From positions 1 through 15,996 of the forward strand of contig CAZJJM010000010.1 in the NCBI GenBank assembly GCA_964546355.1: a stretch of 15,996 nt of DNA, in the 5' to 3' direction. Shown here one piece after another: positions 5,304 through 12,708 of this stretch. The position numbers and the translations under genes are program-made. The first letter of the stretch is position 1. Every line of letters begins with the position of its first letter. The DNA is from JADLDV01 sp964546355 (lineage in GTDB: Bacteria; Patescibacteriota; Minisyncoccia; Phycocordibacterales; UBA9973). The notes beneath the pieces were generated by a model, which made no database searches, was not told where the DNA came from, and was given only the letters and a program-made list of their open reading frames with translations.

Positions 5304-7507
5304 GATTCTATTATAAGCAATTTTTGTGAATTTGCCTCATTGCGAGGAATAATACTCCACAGTTCTTCTGTGACGAATGGCATGAATGGGTGCAGTATTT
5401 TGAGTGTATCTGCAAGTGTGTTCATAAGGAATTGTTTTCGAGAAGATATTTTTGCAGTATCAGTACCAGTGAATATTTCTTTACTTCCTTCGAGGATAAC
5501 ATCTGCAAAACGGTGCCAGATATAGTGATATATCTTTTCTGATGCAAGATGAAAACGAAGTGCGTCAATATCTGCGCCGACTTCTATTGCAAGTGTCCGT
5601 ACTTCATCTGCAAGTATTTGATCTTCTTCAGTATGCTCATTTTTTTCATTGTCTACTTTGAACCCTTCAGTATTTGTTATGACAAATCGTGTTATATTCC
5701 AGAGTTTGTTTGCAAAGTTTTTATATCCTTTGATTTTATTTTCATCAATGCGACTATCTGTTCCAGGTGCTGTCCCTGTGATGAGTGCCATTCGCCCAGC
5801 ATCGATACCGAATTTATTGGCAACATCGATAGGATCAATACCATTACCCAGTGATTTACTCATTTTGCGACCTTGTGCATCGCGAACAGTACCGTGAAGA
5901 TATACGGTGTGGAAGGGAATTGTACCGAGTCCATATCCAGTCATGAGGATCATACGTGCTACCCATGAAAAAAGAATTTCGTATCCTGTTTCAAGTACGG
6001 CTGTCGGGTGATATGTCGCCAAGTCTGGAGTATTTTCTGGCCAACCGAGTGTTGAAAATGTCCACAGTCCTGAAGAGAACCATGTGTCGAGCACGTCTTC
6101 ATCTTGAACCCAGCCTTCACCTTCGGGTGCCTGAATATCAGAATATATTTCATCACCTTTGTACCATACAGGAATACGGTGTCCGTACCAGATCTGTCGA
6201 GAAATACACCAATCCTGAAGATTGTCTATCCAGTGGAAATATGTTTTGTCGAAATATTCTGGAACAATAGTTACTTGTTTATTTTGGACCACTGTTCTCA
6301 TTATCTGCTTGAGTGTTGTTTTTGATCCACTTGCAATACCTTCCAATGTTGATTCTGGTAGTACGAATTCTTTATTTACGTCTATGAACCATTGGAGTTT
6401 TGGAAGTGGTTCAATGATTCCACCAGTGCGTTCTGCTGTAGAGACATTTTGATTGACTTCTTCTTCTTTTTCGAGTAATCCTTCATCACGAAGCCATGAG
6501 ACGATTGTTTCTCGTGCTTCTGTTGTCTTTTTTCCAAGAATGTTTTCACCACCAAGAGTCATTTTGGCGTACTCGTTGATTACTTGAATAGAAGGAAGAT
6601 GGTGACGTTTTGCAATGTCAGAATCGATCATTGAGTGTGCTGGTGTGACACCAAGTGCGCCGGTACCAAAATCTTTTTCTACAGATTCGTCGGCGATAAT
6701 TTTTATATGTATTGGAACTCCACAGAATTCCATATCATATTCTTTTCCAATATACGCAGTGTATCGTTCGTCACTTGGATGTACGGCAACTGCTACATCT
6801 CCAACTTTTGTTTCTGGTCGAGTTGTTGAAATAGCGATAGGGAAGTCTTTTGCATATTTAAATGTATATAATTTTGCCTTACGTTCTTCGTAGACGATTT
6901 CATCATCGGCAATAGTTGTTTGACCTTTTGGGTCCCAATTAACCACACGAGTACCACGATAAATAAGTCCATCATCATACATGTTTTTGAACATAGTATA
7001 GACAGCTTTTGTACGAGTTTCATCAAGCGTGAATGCTTCTCGTGACCAATCACAAGATGCACCCATAGCTTTTACTTGAGCAATGATACTATCGTGTGAA
7101 TCTTGTGCAAATGCGTGAATACGGTTAAGCATCTCTTCGCGTCCGAGGTCATAGCGAGATTTTCCTTCTTTTTTACTGATTTCTTTTTCTACTTTTGATT
7201 GTGTTGCAATCGCTGCGTGATCTGTACCCGGAATCCAGAGTGCTTTTTCGCCTTTCATGCGGTGATAGCGGGTCATAATATCTTGAATGGCGAGCATCAT
7301 TGCGTGTCCCATATGAAGAATACCAGTCACATTTGGTGGTGGCATCACAATAGTAAATGGTTTTGCATCTGCTTTGGTAATACCATCTTGTATACAGACA
7401 TCTGGATTGAAATAACCGCTCTTTTCCCACACATCATAGATGTGTTTTTCTGTTGATTGCGGATCATACGGAGTAAGTAATTTCTCGGGTATATGCTTGT
7501 TTTCCAT
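5273..7507 (-). CDS. valS: Valyl-tRNA synthetase, short form
   Basis: Class I synthetase that charges tRNA-Val. The Rossmann domain has PPPNVTG-ILHMGH (HIGH motif at 65-68), the CP1 editing domain carries STTRPET near 228-232, KMSKS is at 548-552 in GRKMSKSLGN, and the alpha-helical anticodon domain ends with HPFMPFVTEELW. At 744 residues it is shorter than most bacterial ValRS (roughly 880-950): the protein stops after the anticodon domain and lacks the C-terminal coiled-coil arm. The ATG at 7507 is supported by an extended -10 box TGCTATATT ending 6 bases upstream, so the mRNA should be leaderless. The 3' end overlaps the PrsW-like gene by 31 bases. Confidence 0.97.
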   Translation of the reverse strand: MENKHIPEKLLTPYDPQSTEKHIYDVWEKSGYFNPDVCIQDGITKADAKPFTIVMPPPNVTGILHMGHAMMLAIQDIMTRYHRMKGEKALWIPGTDHAAIATQSKVEKEISKKEGKSRYDLGREEMLNRIHAFAQDSHDSIIAQVKAMGASCDWSREAFTLDETRTKAVYTMFKNMYDDGLIYRGTRVVNWDPKGQTTIADDEIVYEERKAKLYTFKYAKDFPIAISTTRPETKVGDVAVAVHPSDERYTAYIGKEYDMEFCGVPIHIKIIADESVEKDFGTGALGVTPAHSMIDSDIAKRHHLPSIQVINEYAKMTLGGENILGKKTTEARETIVSWLRDEGLLEKEEEVNQNVSTAERTGGIIEPLPKLQWFIDVNKEFVLPESTLEGIASGSKTTLKQIMRTVVQNKQVTIVPEYFDKTYFHWIDNLQDWCISRQIWYGHRIPVWYKGDEIYSDIQAPEGEGWVQDEDVLDTWFSSGLWTFSTLGWPENTPDLATYHPTAVLETGYEILFSWVARMILMTGYGLGTIPFHTVYLHGTVRDAQGRKMSKSLGNGIDPIDVANKFGIDAGRMALITGTAPGTDSRIDENKIKGYKNFANKLWNITRFVITNTEGFKVDNEKNEHTEEDQILADEVRTLAIEVGADIDALRFHLASEKIYHYIWHRFADVILEGSKEIFTGTDTAKISSRKQFLMNTLADTLKILHPFMPFVTEELWSIIPRNEANSQKLLIIESWPFLENHTH

Positions 7508-7513
7508 AGAGAA

Positions 7514-7542
7514 AATATAGCATTATTTGACACTCGAGACAA
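7514..7542 (-). promoter_or_regulatory. valS promoter, leaderless type
   Basis: On the minus strand: -35 TTGTCT (7542-7537), a 17-base spacer, and -10 TATATT (7519-7514) preceded by TGC. It ends 6 bases before the valS ATG. A divergent -35-like TTGACA (7527-7532) lies within the same stretch. Confidence 0.7.
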
Positions 7543-7591
7543 TTTTTACTACGCTTGGGGTAGAAATCTTACACTTATAAAAATAGAAAAA

Positions 7592-8086
7592 ATGAACACA
7601 AAAGAAAACCCTCTATTCTCAAAAGAAGAAATGTTTTTGAGAAATCTTCAACACAGCGCTGAGGTTCAAAAAACTTTATCAAAATATATTTCAACAAAAG
7701 AAGAGGAAATATCGAAAAAAGTTTTAGACATGCATCGTAAACAAGTTGGTTTGCCTGTGACTAAACTGTTGCAAAAGCAACTAATCTTCGGAAAGTTTGG
7801 GGAATGGTTTGAGACACGATATTCGTTTTTTGAGATAAATCTTGAAAAGATGGTACGCGTATCCTTCATCTCTGTTCTCGTACATGCCTATACTTCGAAA
7901 GCCGGTATTGGTCATGGATATTCAATAAAAGACATTTTAAATTTTGGGTTTTTATCTGTAGATGAATTTATACAGCAGATAGATTTGCAAAATAAGAATT
8001 GGAAAGAATGGATTACTATTGAGCAATATATCGTGGAGGATGAGGGGAAAATAGTGCTACTCTTTAGAAGACCTACAATGAAATAG
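7592..8086 (+). CDS. Hypothetical protein
   Basis: A 164-residue protein from the ATG at 7592. The frame is open 99 bases further upstream, but that part covers the valS promoter and encodes unlikely protein, so the inner ATG is preferred. A TATAAA box (7576-7581) lies 10 bases before this ATG. The N-terminal half is a charged, probably helical region (KTLSKYISTKEEEISKKVLDM), and the C-terminal half contains hydrophobic and aromatic stretches and the motif AGIGHGYS. No family recognised, no signal peptide or clear membrane span. Its last 14 bases overlap the 3' end of the convergent tsaD, and its terminator lies inside tsaD. Confidence 0.7.
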   Translation: MNTKENPLFSKEEMFLRNLQHSAEVQKTLSKYISTKEEEISKKVLDMHRKQVGLPVTKLLQKQLIFGKFGEWFETRYSFFEINLEKMVRVSFISVLVHAYTSKAGIGHGYSIKDILNFGFLSVDEFIQQIDLQNKNWKEWITIEQYIVEDEGKIVLLFRRPTMK

Positions 8087-9251
8087 TTCCGCACGCTTTC
8101 ACGGTGTCCAATTGGGCACCGTTTTTATTTTTCAAAAATTGATAGTATCCCGCCACACCGATCATGAGGGCATTGTCTGTAGAAAAGTCTGTTCTAGGGA
8201 AATAGACTGATATCTCAGGATTGTATTTTCGTACTGATTCTCGAAGTTCACTTTGTAGATAGGTATTATTGGCCACACCACCACCAACCATAACTGTCTG
8301 TATACTGTATTGATCGATTGCTTTTAGTGTTTTTTTGACCAAAACTTCTATCGCTGATTCTTCGAATTCACGAGCGATTATTTTCTTGTGCTCATCAGTC
8401 AATGCACCCATTTCTTTTGTTTTGTACAAGACTGCTGTTTTCAATCCTGAGTATGAAAAGTCATATGTTCCAGAGTGAAGCATTGGTCGAGGGAATTCCA
8501 CTTCACGAGGAAGGTTTTGTTCACGAGCCTCTCTTGCAAGTGCTGATATTGCTGGTCCGCCAGGGTACGGGAGTCCGATGATACGAGCGACTTTATCAAA
8601 AGCTTCACCAACAGCATCATCTTTTGTTTGACCAATCTTTTCATAGACCATCCAGTCACGAATAACCACAAGTTCTGTATGGCCTCCTGAGACAAGTAAT
8701 GAAAGTGCAGGAAAAGTAATCGGTGCAACTTCAAAGGTATCACCGCTTGTTTGTGCCACAACTGACATAACATGCCCTTCCATGTGATTCACTGGTATAA
8801 GCGGAATATTCCAGAGCATGCTCAGTGTTTTTGCAAAGTTTACTCCCACCCACAGTGCTGGTTCAAGTCCTGGTCCGGTAGTAATTGCAATTGCGTCTAT
8901 CTGTGGTTTTTCTAATGGATATACCAATTCAGTGATATCACGATGCATATCGGCCTCTCTTGTAAGCAGTGTTTCAATATCTTTTTTTACAGATTCGGTT
9001 AGAGTGTCATTCACTTCTATCTGGTGCATGTTTGCATCTTTTAGTACTTGTATAAAAAGTGGAGTGATTGCTTTGACATGTTCACGTTTAGCAAGAGCAG
9101 GGAATACACCTCCGTACTGTGCGTGAAGAGCGATTTGAGACGCGACATGATTACCAAGAATGGTGAATTGAGGTGTTTCTGTATTTCCGGAAACACGAAG
9201 TATCGATATCGCTGTTTCGTCGCAACTTGTCTCGATAGATAGGATATTCAT
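8073..9251 (-). CDS. tsaD: tRNA N6-adenosine threonylcarbamoyltransferase TsaD
   Basis: TsaD transfers the threonylcarbamoyl group onto A37 of tRNAs reading ANN codons, with TsaB, TsaC and TsaE, in the cytoplasm. The 392-residue protein starts MNILSIETSCDET, as in nearly all TsaD. It carries the iron-binding HMEGH motif, LLVSGGHTEL, DDAVGEAFDKVAR, YPGGPAISALA, SYSGLKTAV, GGGVANNTYL and STDNALMIGVAG. It is somewhat longer than the about 340-residue bacterial norm: there is extra sequence at about residues 75-110 before the conserved PQIDAIAITTGPG. The ATG at 9251 lies 6 bases after an extended -10 box (TGCTATAGT). Stop is UAG, within the 14-base overlap with the convergent gene. Confidence 0.97.
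   Translation of the reverse strand: MNILSIETSCDETAISILRVSGNTETPQFTILGNHVASQIALHAQYGGVFPALAKREHVKAITPLFIQVLKDANMHQIEVNDTLTESVKKDIETLLTREADMHRDITELVYPLEKPQIDAIAITTGPGLEPALWVGVNFAKTLSMLWNIPLIPVNHMEGHVMSVVAQTSGDTFEVAPITFPALSLLVSGGHTELVVIRDWMVYEKIGQTKDDAVGEAFDKVARIIGLPYPGGPAISALAREAREQNLPREVEFPRPMLHSGTYDFSYSGLKTAVLYKTKEMGALTDEHKKIIAREFEESAIEVLVKKTLKAIDQYSIQTVMVGGGVANNTYLQSELRESVRKYNPEISVYFPRTDFSTDNALMIGVAGYYQFLKNKNGAQLDTVKACGTISL
8102..8132 (+). terminator. Intrinsic terminator embedded in tsaD
   Basis: Stem CGGTGTCC (8102-8109) with GGGCACCG (8114-8121), an 8-pair stem with one G-U and loop AATT, followed by TTTTTATTTTT. It sits 15 bases after the plus-strand stop at 8086 and, on the other strand, encodes part of the last 20 residues of TsaD. 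Confidence 0.75.
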
Positions 9252-9257
9252 AGGGAA

Positions 9258-9285
9258 ACTATAGCATGATTATATGGTTGCGCAA
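9258..9285 (-). promoter_or_regulatory. tsaD promoter, leaderless type
   Basis: Minus strand: -35 TTGCGC (9285-9280), a 16-base spacer, and -10 TATAGT (9263-9258) preceded by TGC, ending 6 bases before the tsaD ATG. The -35 shares the palindrome TTGCGCAA (9278-9285) with the divergent promoter. Confidence 0.65.
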
Positions 9286-9306
9286 AATACCATACTATGT
9301 TATCCT
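9278..9306 (+). promoter_or_regulatory. Promoter of the cytidylate-kinase-like gene
   Basis: -35 TTGCGC (9278-9283), a 17-base spacer, and -10 TATCCT (9301-9306) preceded by TGT. Transcription should start near 9313, giving a leader of about 24 bases with no Shine-Dalgarno. Confidence 0.5.
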
Positions 9307-9336
9307 GTCAACAGAAACAATTAAAAACTACATACA

Positions 9337-9957
9337 ATGAATTCTATACCAACCATTATCACTATCGGTGGAAATAACAGTAGTGGTAAATCTACAATTG
9401 CAAGATCACTTGCTGATTTTTTAGTTTACAAACATGAATCTACGGGTGACGAGATGCGCTTAATCGCAACAAAACGTCAAATCACCCTTGAACAACTATC
9501 GAAAGATGCTGAAACAGACCCAACTATAGATGAAGCACTTGATGCCTTTAATAAAGAAATTGGTACTCGTAATAGAGTGGTGCTTGATTCCCGTTTAGGT
9601 TTCTATTTTATTCCAAACTCATTCAAAGTATTTTTATCAGCTAGTGTGAATATTGCTGCAAAAAGATATTTGGAGGACAAAGCAAGAAATCCTCAACGTT
9701 TGAATGAAACAAATAATGTATTGAATTCAGTTGAAGATGTAGCTTGTTCATTAAACAAAAGATTGGAATCAGAAAGAAAGAGATATCGTTTGATGTATAA
9801 CATTGAAGATCATACGGATCCAAATAATTTTGATTTAGTGATAGACACTGGATCTCCGGAGTTTGATAATAATATAAATGGAATTGTATTTTTCATACAA
9901 AAAAAATACAACGAATGGTTAATATCAGCAGAAAAAAAACAACTGCAAGAGAAATAA
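9337..9957 (+). CDS. Cytidylate-kinase-like P-loop nucleotide kinase
   Basis: A 206-residue protein with a Walker A motif GNNSSGKS at 12-19 after the first strand (TIITIG). It also has a conserved VVLDSRLGFYFIP segment at 81-93, in which D84 and R86 correspond to the substrate-side motif of archaeal-type cytidylate kinases, and KVFLSASVNIAAKRY, which carries the LID-proximal Arg. This layout fits the cytidylate-kinase-2 (CMP kinase-like) group rather than the classical bacterial Cmk. The reaction would be phosphoryl transfer from ATP to CMP/dCMP or a related nucleotide. The C-terminus is a charged helix. It is a single-gene unit between a divergent promoter shared with tsaD and a bidirectional terminator. 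The substrate is inferred. Confidence 0.75.
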   Translation: MNSIPTIITIGGNNSSGKSTIARSLADFLVYKHESTGDEMRLIATKRQITLEQLSKDAETDPTIDEALDAFNKEIGTRNRVVLDSRLGFYFIPNSFKVFLSASVNIAAKRYLEDKARNPQRLNETNNVLNSVEDVACSLNKRLESERKRYRLMYNIEDHTDPNNFDLVIDTGSPEFDNNINGIVFFIQKKYNEWLISAEKKQLQEK

Positions 9958-9975
9958 TCCATTATTACAAAAAAC

Positions 9976-10007
9976 AAAAAGCAGTAACGTAGAGTTACTG
10001 CTTTTTT
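9976..10007. terminator. Bidirectional intrinsic terminator
   Basis: Arms 9976-9988 and 9994-10006 form a 13-base-pair stem (core GCAGTAAC/GTTACTGC) with a 5-base loop, A run on one side and T run on the other. It lies between the convergent kinase-like gene and the Nudix gene. Confidence 0.9.
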
Positions 10008-10016
10008 AATTCTATT

Positions 10017-10646
10017 TTATCTCTGTACTGGATGCCACTTTTTCATATGATGAAATGCATCACTGAATAGTCCCATGTGCATTGCTGCGGTGAGTACTGC
10101 ACGCATACAATGATAGTCATGTTCGAAGTTGTGCGTGCCTGCTTTCCACCCTTCTGCTTCATCGAGATCTTCACGATCAAGTTGTGCGTAAATTTCTTCT
10201 GCTTTAAACCATTTTACTTGTTGAATTTCAGATTCCTGAAGTTTTAATTCTGAGATATCACCATCAAAGATAGTAATATAATCGCGCACCCAAAGACGAG
10301 CATCAGTTTTGCGACTTGTGCGCCACGGGAGGAGTTCTTCTGCTGCGACACTAAGACCGATTTCTTCCTGTACTTCTTTGATGGCATTTTCATCGTATGT
10401 TTCTTCTCCTGATACGTGGCCACCGAAGTGTGTCATCCACCATCCTGGGTGACGTTCTTTGTTGAGCGATCGTTGATGACAAAGAATTTCTCCTTTTGTG
10501 TTCATCACGAAAATGTTCGTACTTCGGCACCATCGTTTTGTCGAAATAACTTCTCCTCGAGTGAGTGTTTCTCCTGTAAGTTCTCCGGTGTTCTCATCAA
10601 CTATTTTGAGGAGTTCATGTGAAAGGTTGTGTTGTTGTTCTGACAT
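10017..10646 (-). CDS. Nudix hydrolase, YfcD/IPP-isomerase-like type
   Basis: A 209-residue Nudix protein. The Nudix box runs from G76 to L98: G76, E82, K90-E91-V92, E94-E95, G97. Only the usual Arg of REUxEE is replaced by Lys; the metal-binding Glu residues are intact. The sequence before the box (LCHQRSLNKERHPGWWMTHFG) is characteristic of the YfcD-like subgroup related to IPP isomerase. Nudix enzymes hydrolyse diphosphates linked to another group; the substrate cannot be told. The C-terminal third, with several His and Trp, is longer than the minimal domain. It is a single gene with a terminator 10 bases after its stop. Its first 12 bases are also found duplicated upstream (10700-10689). 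Confidence 0.9.
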   Translation of the reverse strand: MSEQQHNLSHELLKIVDENTGELTGETLTRGEVISTKRWCRSTNIFVMNTKGEILCHQRSLNKERHPGWWMTHFGGHVSGEETYDENAIKEVQEEIGLSVAAEELLPWRTSRKTDARLWVRDYITIFDGDISELKLQESEIQQVKWFKAEEIYAQLDREDLDEAEGWKAGTHNFEHDYHCMRAVLTAAMHMGLFSDAFHHMKKWHPVQR

Positions 10647-10762
10647 ACTTTTATATCTATAAATAATTACTTTTTAAATAAAATACATTTGTTCTGACAT
10701 TGTTCGGACGATATGAACATGAGTACCTGTTCATTCGCTCCTCGCTCGTCATAATAAAAAAT

Positions 10763-10788
10763 AAAAAACGCTCTCGCGAGTGCTTTTT
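10763..10788 (+). terminator. Orphan terminator-like hairpin
   Basis: An A run, then CGCTC-TCGC-GAGTGC with one internal mismatch, then TTTTT. It lies between two divergent gene starts, so it closes no annotated gene. Confidence 0.5.
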
Positions 10789-10838
10789 GTGGATTATGGT
10801 TCTATTATAAAGTATTTTTCATAAAAAACCAAATCATA

Positions 10839-10847
10839 TGGTAGAAT
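10839..10847 (+). promoter_or_regulatory. Extended -10 promoter, leaderless type
   Basis: TGG followed by TAGAAT (10842-10847), 7 bases before the ATG at 10855. No clear -35 box was found. The position predicts transcription starting at or one base before the start codon. Confidence 0.6.
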
Positions 10848-10854
10848 ATACTCT

Positions 10855-11406
10855 ATGAAACAAGTTATTCTCATTCACGGATCGCCAGACGAAAAAGAAT
10901 TTTATGATCCGTCAGTTCCATCTCCTTCAAATTGTCTTTGGTTCCCATGGATACAGAAACAACTCGCACTTCACGATATTCTTTGCGAGTCTCCAGAATT
11001 CCCGCGACCATTTGACCCAGTATATGAATCATGGGTAGAAGTATTCGAACAATATGACGTAAATGAAGAAACTGTATTAGTGGGTCATAGTTCTGGAGGA
11101 GGATTTCTTTTGCGGTATTTATCTGAACATCCTAACATTGCTCCCAAGAGAGTGATTCTTGTCGCACCATGGCTTGATCCAGAAAGGGAATTGTCTACAC
11201 CATTTTTTGATTTTGTGATTGATGTTGAATTACCGACACGTACTGATTTACAGGTATTTGTGTCTTCTGATGATGAAGATTACATTCTTACATCTTGTGA
11301 ACGTATTCGTGAGTTGTTGCCGAATGCTACGTATCGCGAATTTACAGATAGGGAACATTTTTGCACTCCAGAATTTCCTGAGTTGTTGGAAACTATTGAG
11401 AAATAA
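10855..11406 (+). CDS. RBBP9/YdeN-like serine hydrolase
   Basis: A 183-residue single-domain alpha/beta hydrolase. It starts with the strand VILIHGS, has the nucleophile elbow GHSSG at 77-81 (Ser79), an Asp in SSDDED (139-140) after strand 6 and the catalytic His in REHF (His168). The oxyanion HG is at 8-9. Size and spacing match the RBBP9/YdeN (Ser_hydrolase) family, a group of small esterase-like enzymes with poorly known substrates. The start is supported by the extended -10 box 7 bases upstream. It appears to be a single-gene unit; an imperfect terminator follows at 11480-11514. Confidence 0.88.
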   Translation: MKQVILIHGSPDEKEFYDPSVPSPSNCLWFPWIQKQLALHDILCESPEFPRPFDPVYESWVEVFEQYDVNEETVLVGHSSGGGFLLRYLSEHPNIAPKRVILVAPWLDPERELSTPFFDFVIDVELPTRTDLQVFVSSDDEDYILTSCERIRELLPNATYREFTDREHFCTPEFPELLETIEK

Positions 11407-11479
11407 AATCACGAATTGACGTTCTTGTGGGATATTGATATGGCGAAGATTAATATCTTCAAAAATTTAAAAAACATCC

Positions 11480-11514
11480 AAAACCCCGATCAGATTTATC
11501 TGTTCAGGGTTTTT
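11480..11514 (+). terminator. Intrinsic terminator after the serine hydrolase
   Basis: An A run and ACCCC-GA-CAGA paired with TCTG-TC-GGGT across loop TTTA, with two mismatches, then TTTTT. It lies 74 bases after the stop at 11406. Confidence 0.7.
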
Positions 11515-11515
11515 A

Positions 11516-11543
11516 TTGACTTACCAAGTAAAATCCGTACCAT
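11516..11543 (+). promoter_or_regulatory. Amidohydrolase promoter
   Basis: -35 TTGACT (11516-11521), a 16-base spacer and -10 TACCAT (11538-11543). Transcription would start near 11550, giving a leader of about 27 bases, A-rich and without a Shine-Dalgarno. Confidence 0.45.
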
Positions 11544-11576
11544 GATCGATAGAAAACATTTAAAAAATAATAAACT

Positions 11577-12692
11577 ATGAAAGTAAACTATCCGATCATT
11601 GATGGTCATGGACACATTCTCCCTGATCATGATCAAATCCCCAACAGTATCAAAGAACGAGGATATTTTGATATTCTAAAATTAGATAATAAATTGCACA
11701 TGAGGCAATCATTTCTAAACCCAGAGAAACCGTGGACAAGGCCTGTATCTCATCCGACATTTTTCATTAAGTCACGACTTGAATGGATGGAACGGCACAA
11801 TATTGCTTGCACTGTAATGATCACACTCTCTCAGTTGTATTGTAATACAGTAAGTGATAATAGTGCTGCAATTGATATTATGAAATTTCAAAATGATTTT
11901 CATTTAGGATTACAAAAAACATATCCGAAACAAATCATTTGTGGTTTTGTCGGTATTCCGAGATTGCTTGACGAAACGTGCAGTGAGATAGAACAGCGAG
12001 TAAAAGAGGGTTTGAAATTTCTTTGCCTCTCTTCTCATTATAAGCGCAGTGATGGATTGTATGTTTCCAGTACTGATGAATATTGTCAAAAGATATTTGA
12101 GCTAGCAAATGAACTACATCTTCCGATTCAGATCCATCCGTATGATTACGAAGAAATTTTTAATCTTGCTGATATTGATACAAATTGGGCAGGACACAAA
12201 TCACCAATGCCGGCCTTAACCGCGCACTTCTTTGATCGGTTCATGTCTCAAGGATTATACACAAAATATCCGAATATTCGATTCAGTCTTGCTCATGGAA
12301 ATTCAGTAGGGTTACTTACTATTGGAAGACAACAACAAGCATGGCAAGCACGACCTGATTTACGAAATAAAGAAGGTGACGTATCACCAATAGAAGCATT
12401 GGCTACTGCATCAAATATCTTTGTTGATTCGATTGTGCATGATCCTGATCTGATTTGGCTGCTTAAGCGCAAAATCGGTACAAAGAATATCATTCACGGC
12501 ATAGATTCACCATATCCACTTGGAGATGGTATAGATTATTTGAATGACGGTGTATATCCCGGATATACGCTCGATACAGCAGAAGATTTAGGATATATAT
12601 CTGCGGAAGAAAAGAAAGCTATATTTACAGAAAATGTCTTTGCATGGCTACATGGAAGAGATGCTTCTGGACAGATAAAAATGGGTTTCTAA
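11577..12692 (+). CDS. Amidohydrolase-2 family metal-dependent hydrolase or decarboxylase
   Basis: A 371-residue TIM-barrel protein of the amidohydrolase-2 (ACMSD-like) family. The metal-binding DGHGH is at 9-13 on strand 1, with H187 in PIQIHPYD, H240 in FSLAHGNS and D310 in HGIDSPYP. The set HxH, H, H, D is that of the zinc- or manganese-dependent decarboxylases and hydrolases in this group, for example o-aminomuconate-semialdehyde or resorcylate decarboxylases. The NIIHGIDSPYP segment followed by an AIFTENVFAWLHG helix is the typical family C-terminus. The substrate is unknown. It is an unexpected catabolic-type enzyme for a reduced genome. A 12-base-pair terminator follows. Confidence 0.88.
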   Translation: MKVNYPIIDGHGHILPDHDQIPNSIKERGYFDILKLDNKLHMRQSFLNPEKPWTRPVSHPTFFIKSRLEWMERHNIACTVMITLSQLYCNTVSDNSAAIDIMKFQNDFHLGLQKTYPKQIICGFVGIPRLLDETCSEIEQRVKEGLKFLCLSSHYKRSDGLYVSSTDEYCQKIFELANELHLPIQIHPYDYEEIFNLADIDTNWAGHKSPMPALTAHFFDRFMSQGLYTKYPNIRFSLAHGNSVGLLTIGRQQQAWQARPDLRNKEGDVSPIEALATASNIFVDSIVHDPDLIWLLKRKIGTKNIIHGIDSPYPLGDGIDYLNDGVYPGYTLDTAEDLGYISAEEKKAIFTENVFAWLHGRDASGQIKMGF

Positions 12693-12708
12693 TAGGTGTA
12701 CTTTCATG

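Larger units (their letters stand above)
10647..10854. other. Divergent intergenic region with possible small RNA
   Basis: No gene above 14 codons. On the plus strand it contains GACGA (10707-10711) pairing with TCGTC (10746-10750), enclosing a 7-base-pair hairpin ATGAACA/TGTTCAT (10713-10719, 10728-10734). This is followed by a terminator-like element at 10763-10788 (A run, imperfect GC hairpin, T run). Neither flanking gene ends here, so the terminator is unexplained unless a short RNA is made. On the minus strand, 10700-10689 repeats the first 12 bases of the Nudix gene. The promoter of the next gene ends the region. Confidence 0.4.

Noticed and set aside
7493..7591. Upstream extension of the 7592 gene to an ATG at 7493
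   Set aside because: It would overlap the valS start and promoter, and a closer ATG with its own -10 box exists.
10713..10754. 13-residue frame in the divergent intergenic region
   Set aside because: Its bases are better explained by the hairpin pairing; no initiation signal was seen.
11440..11580. 46-codon frame ending in ATGA overlap with the amidohydrolase start
   Set aside because: It runs through the terminator of the upstream gene and the promoter of the downstream gene; most likely chance.
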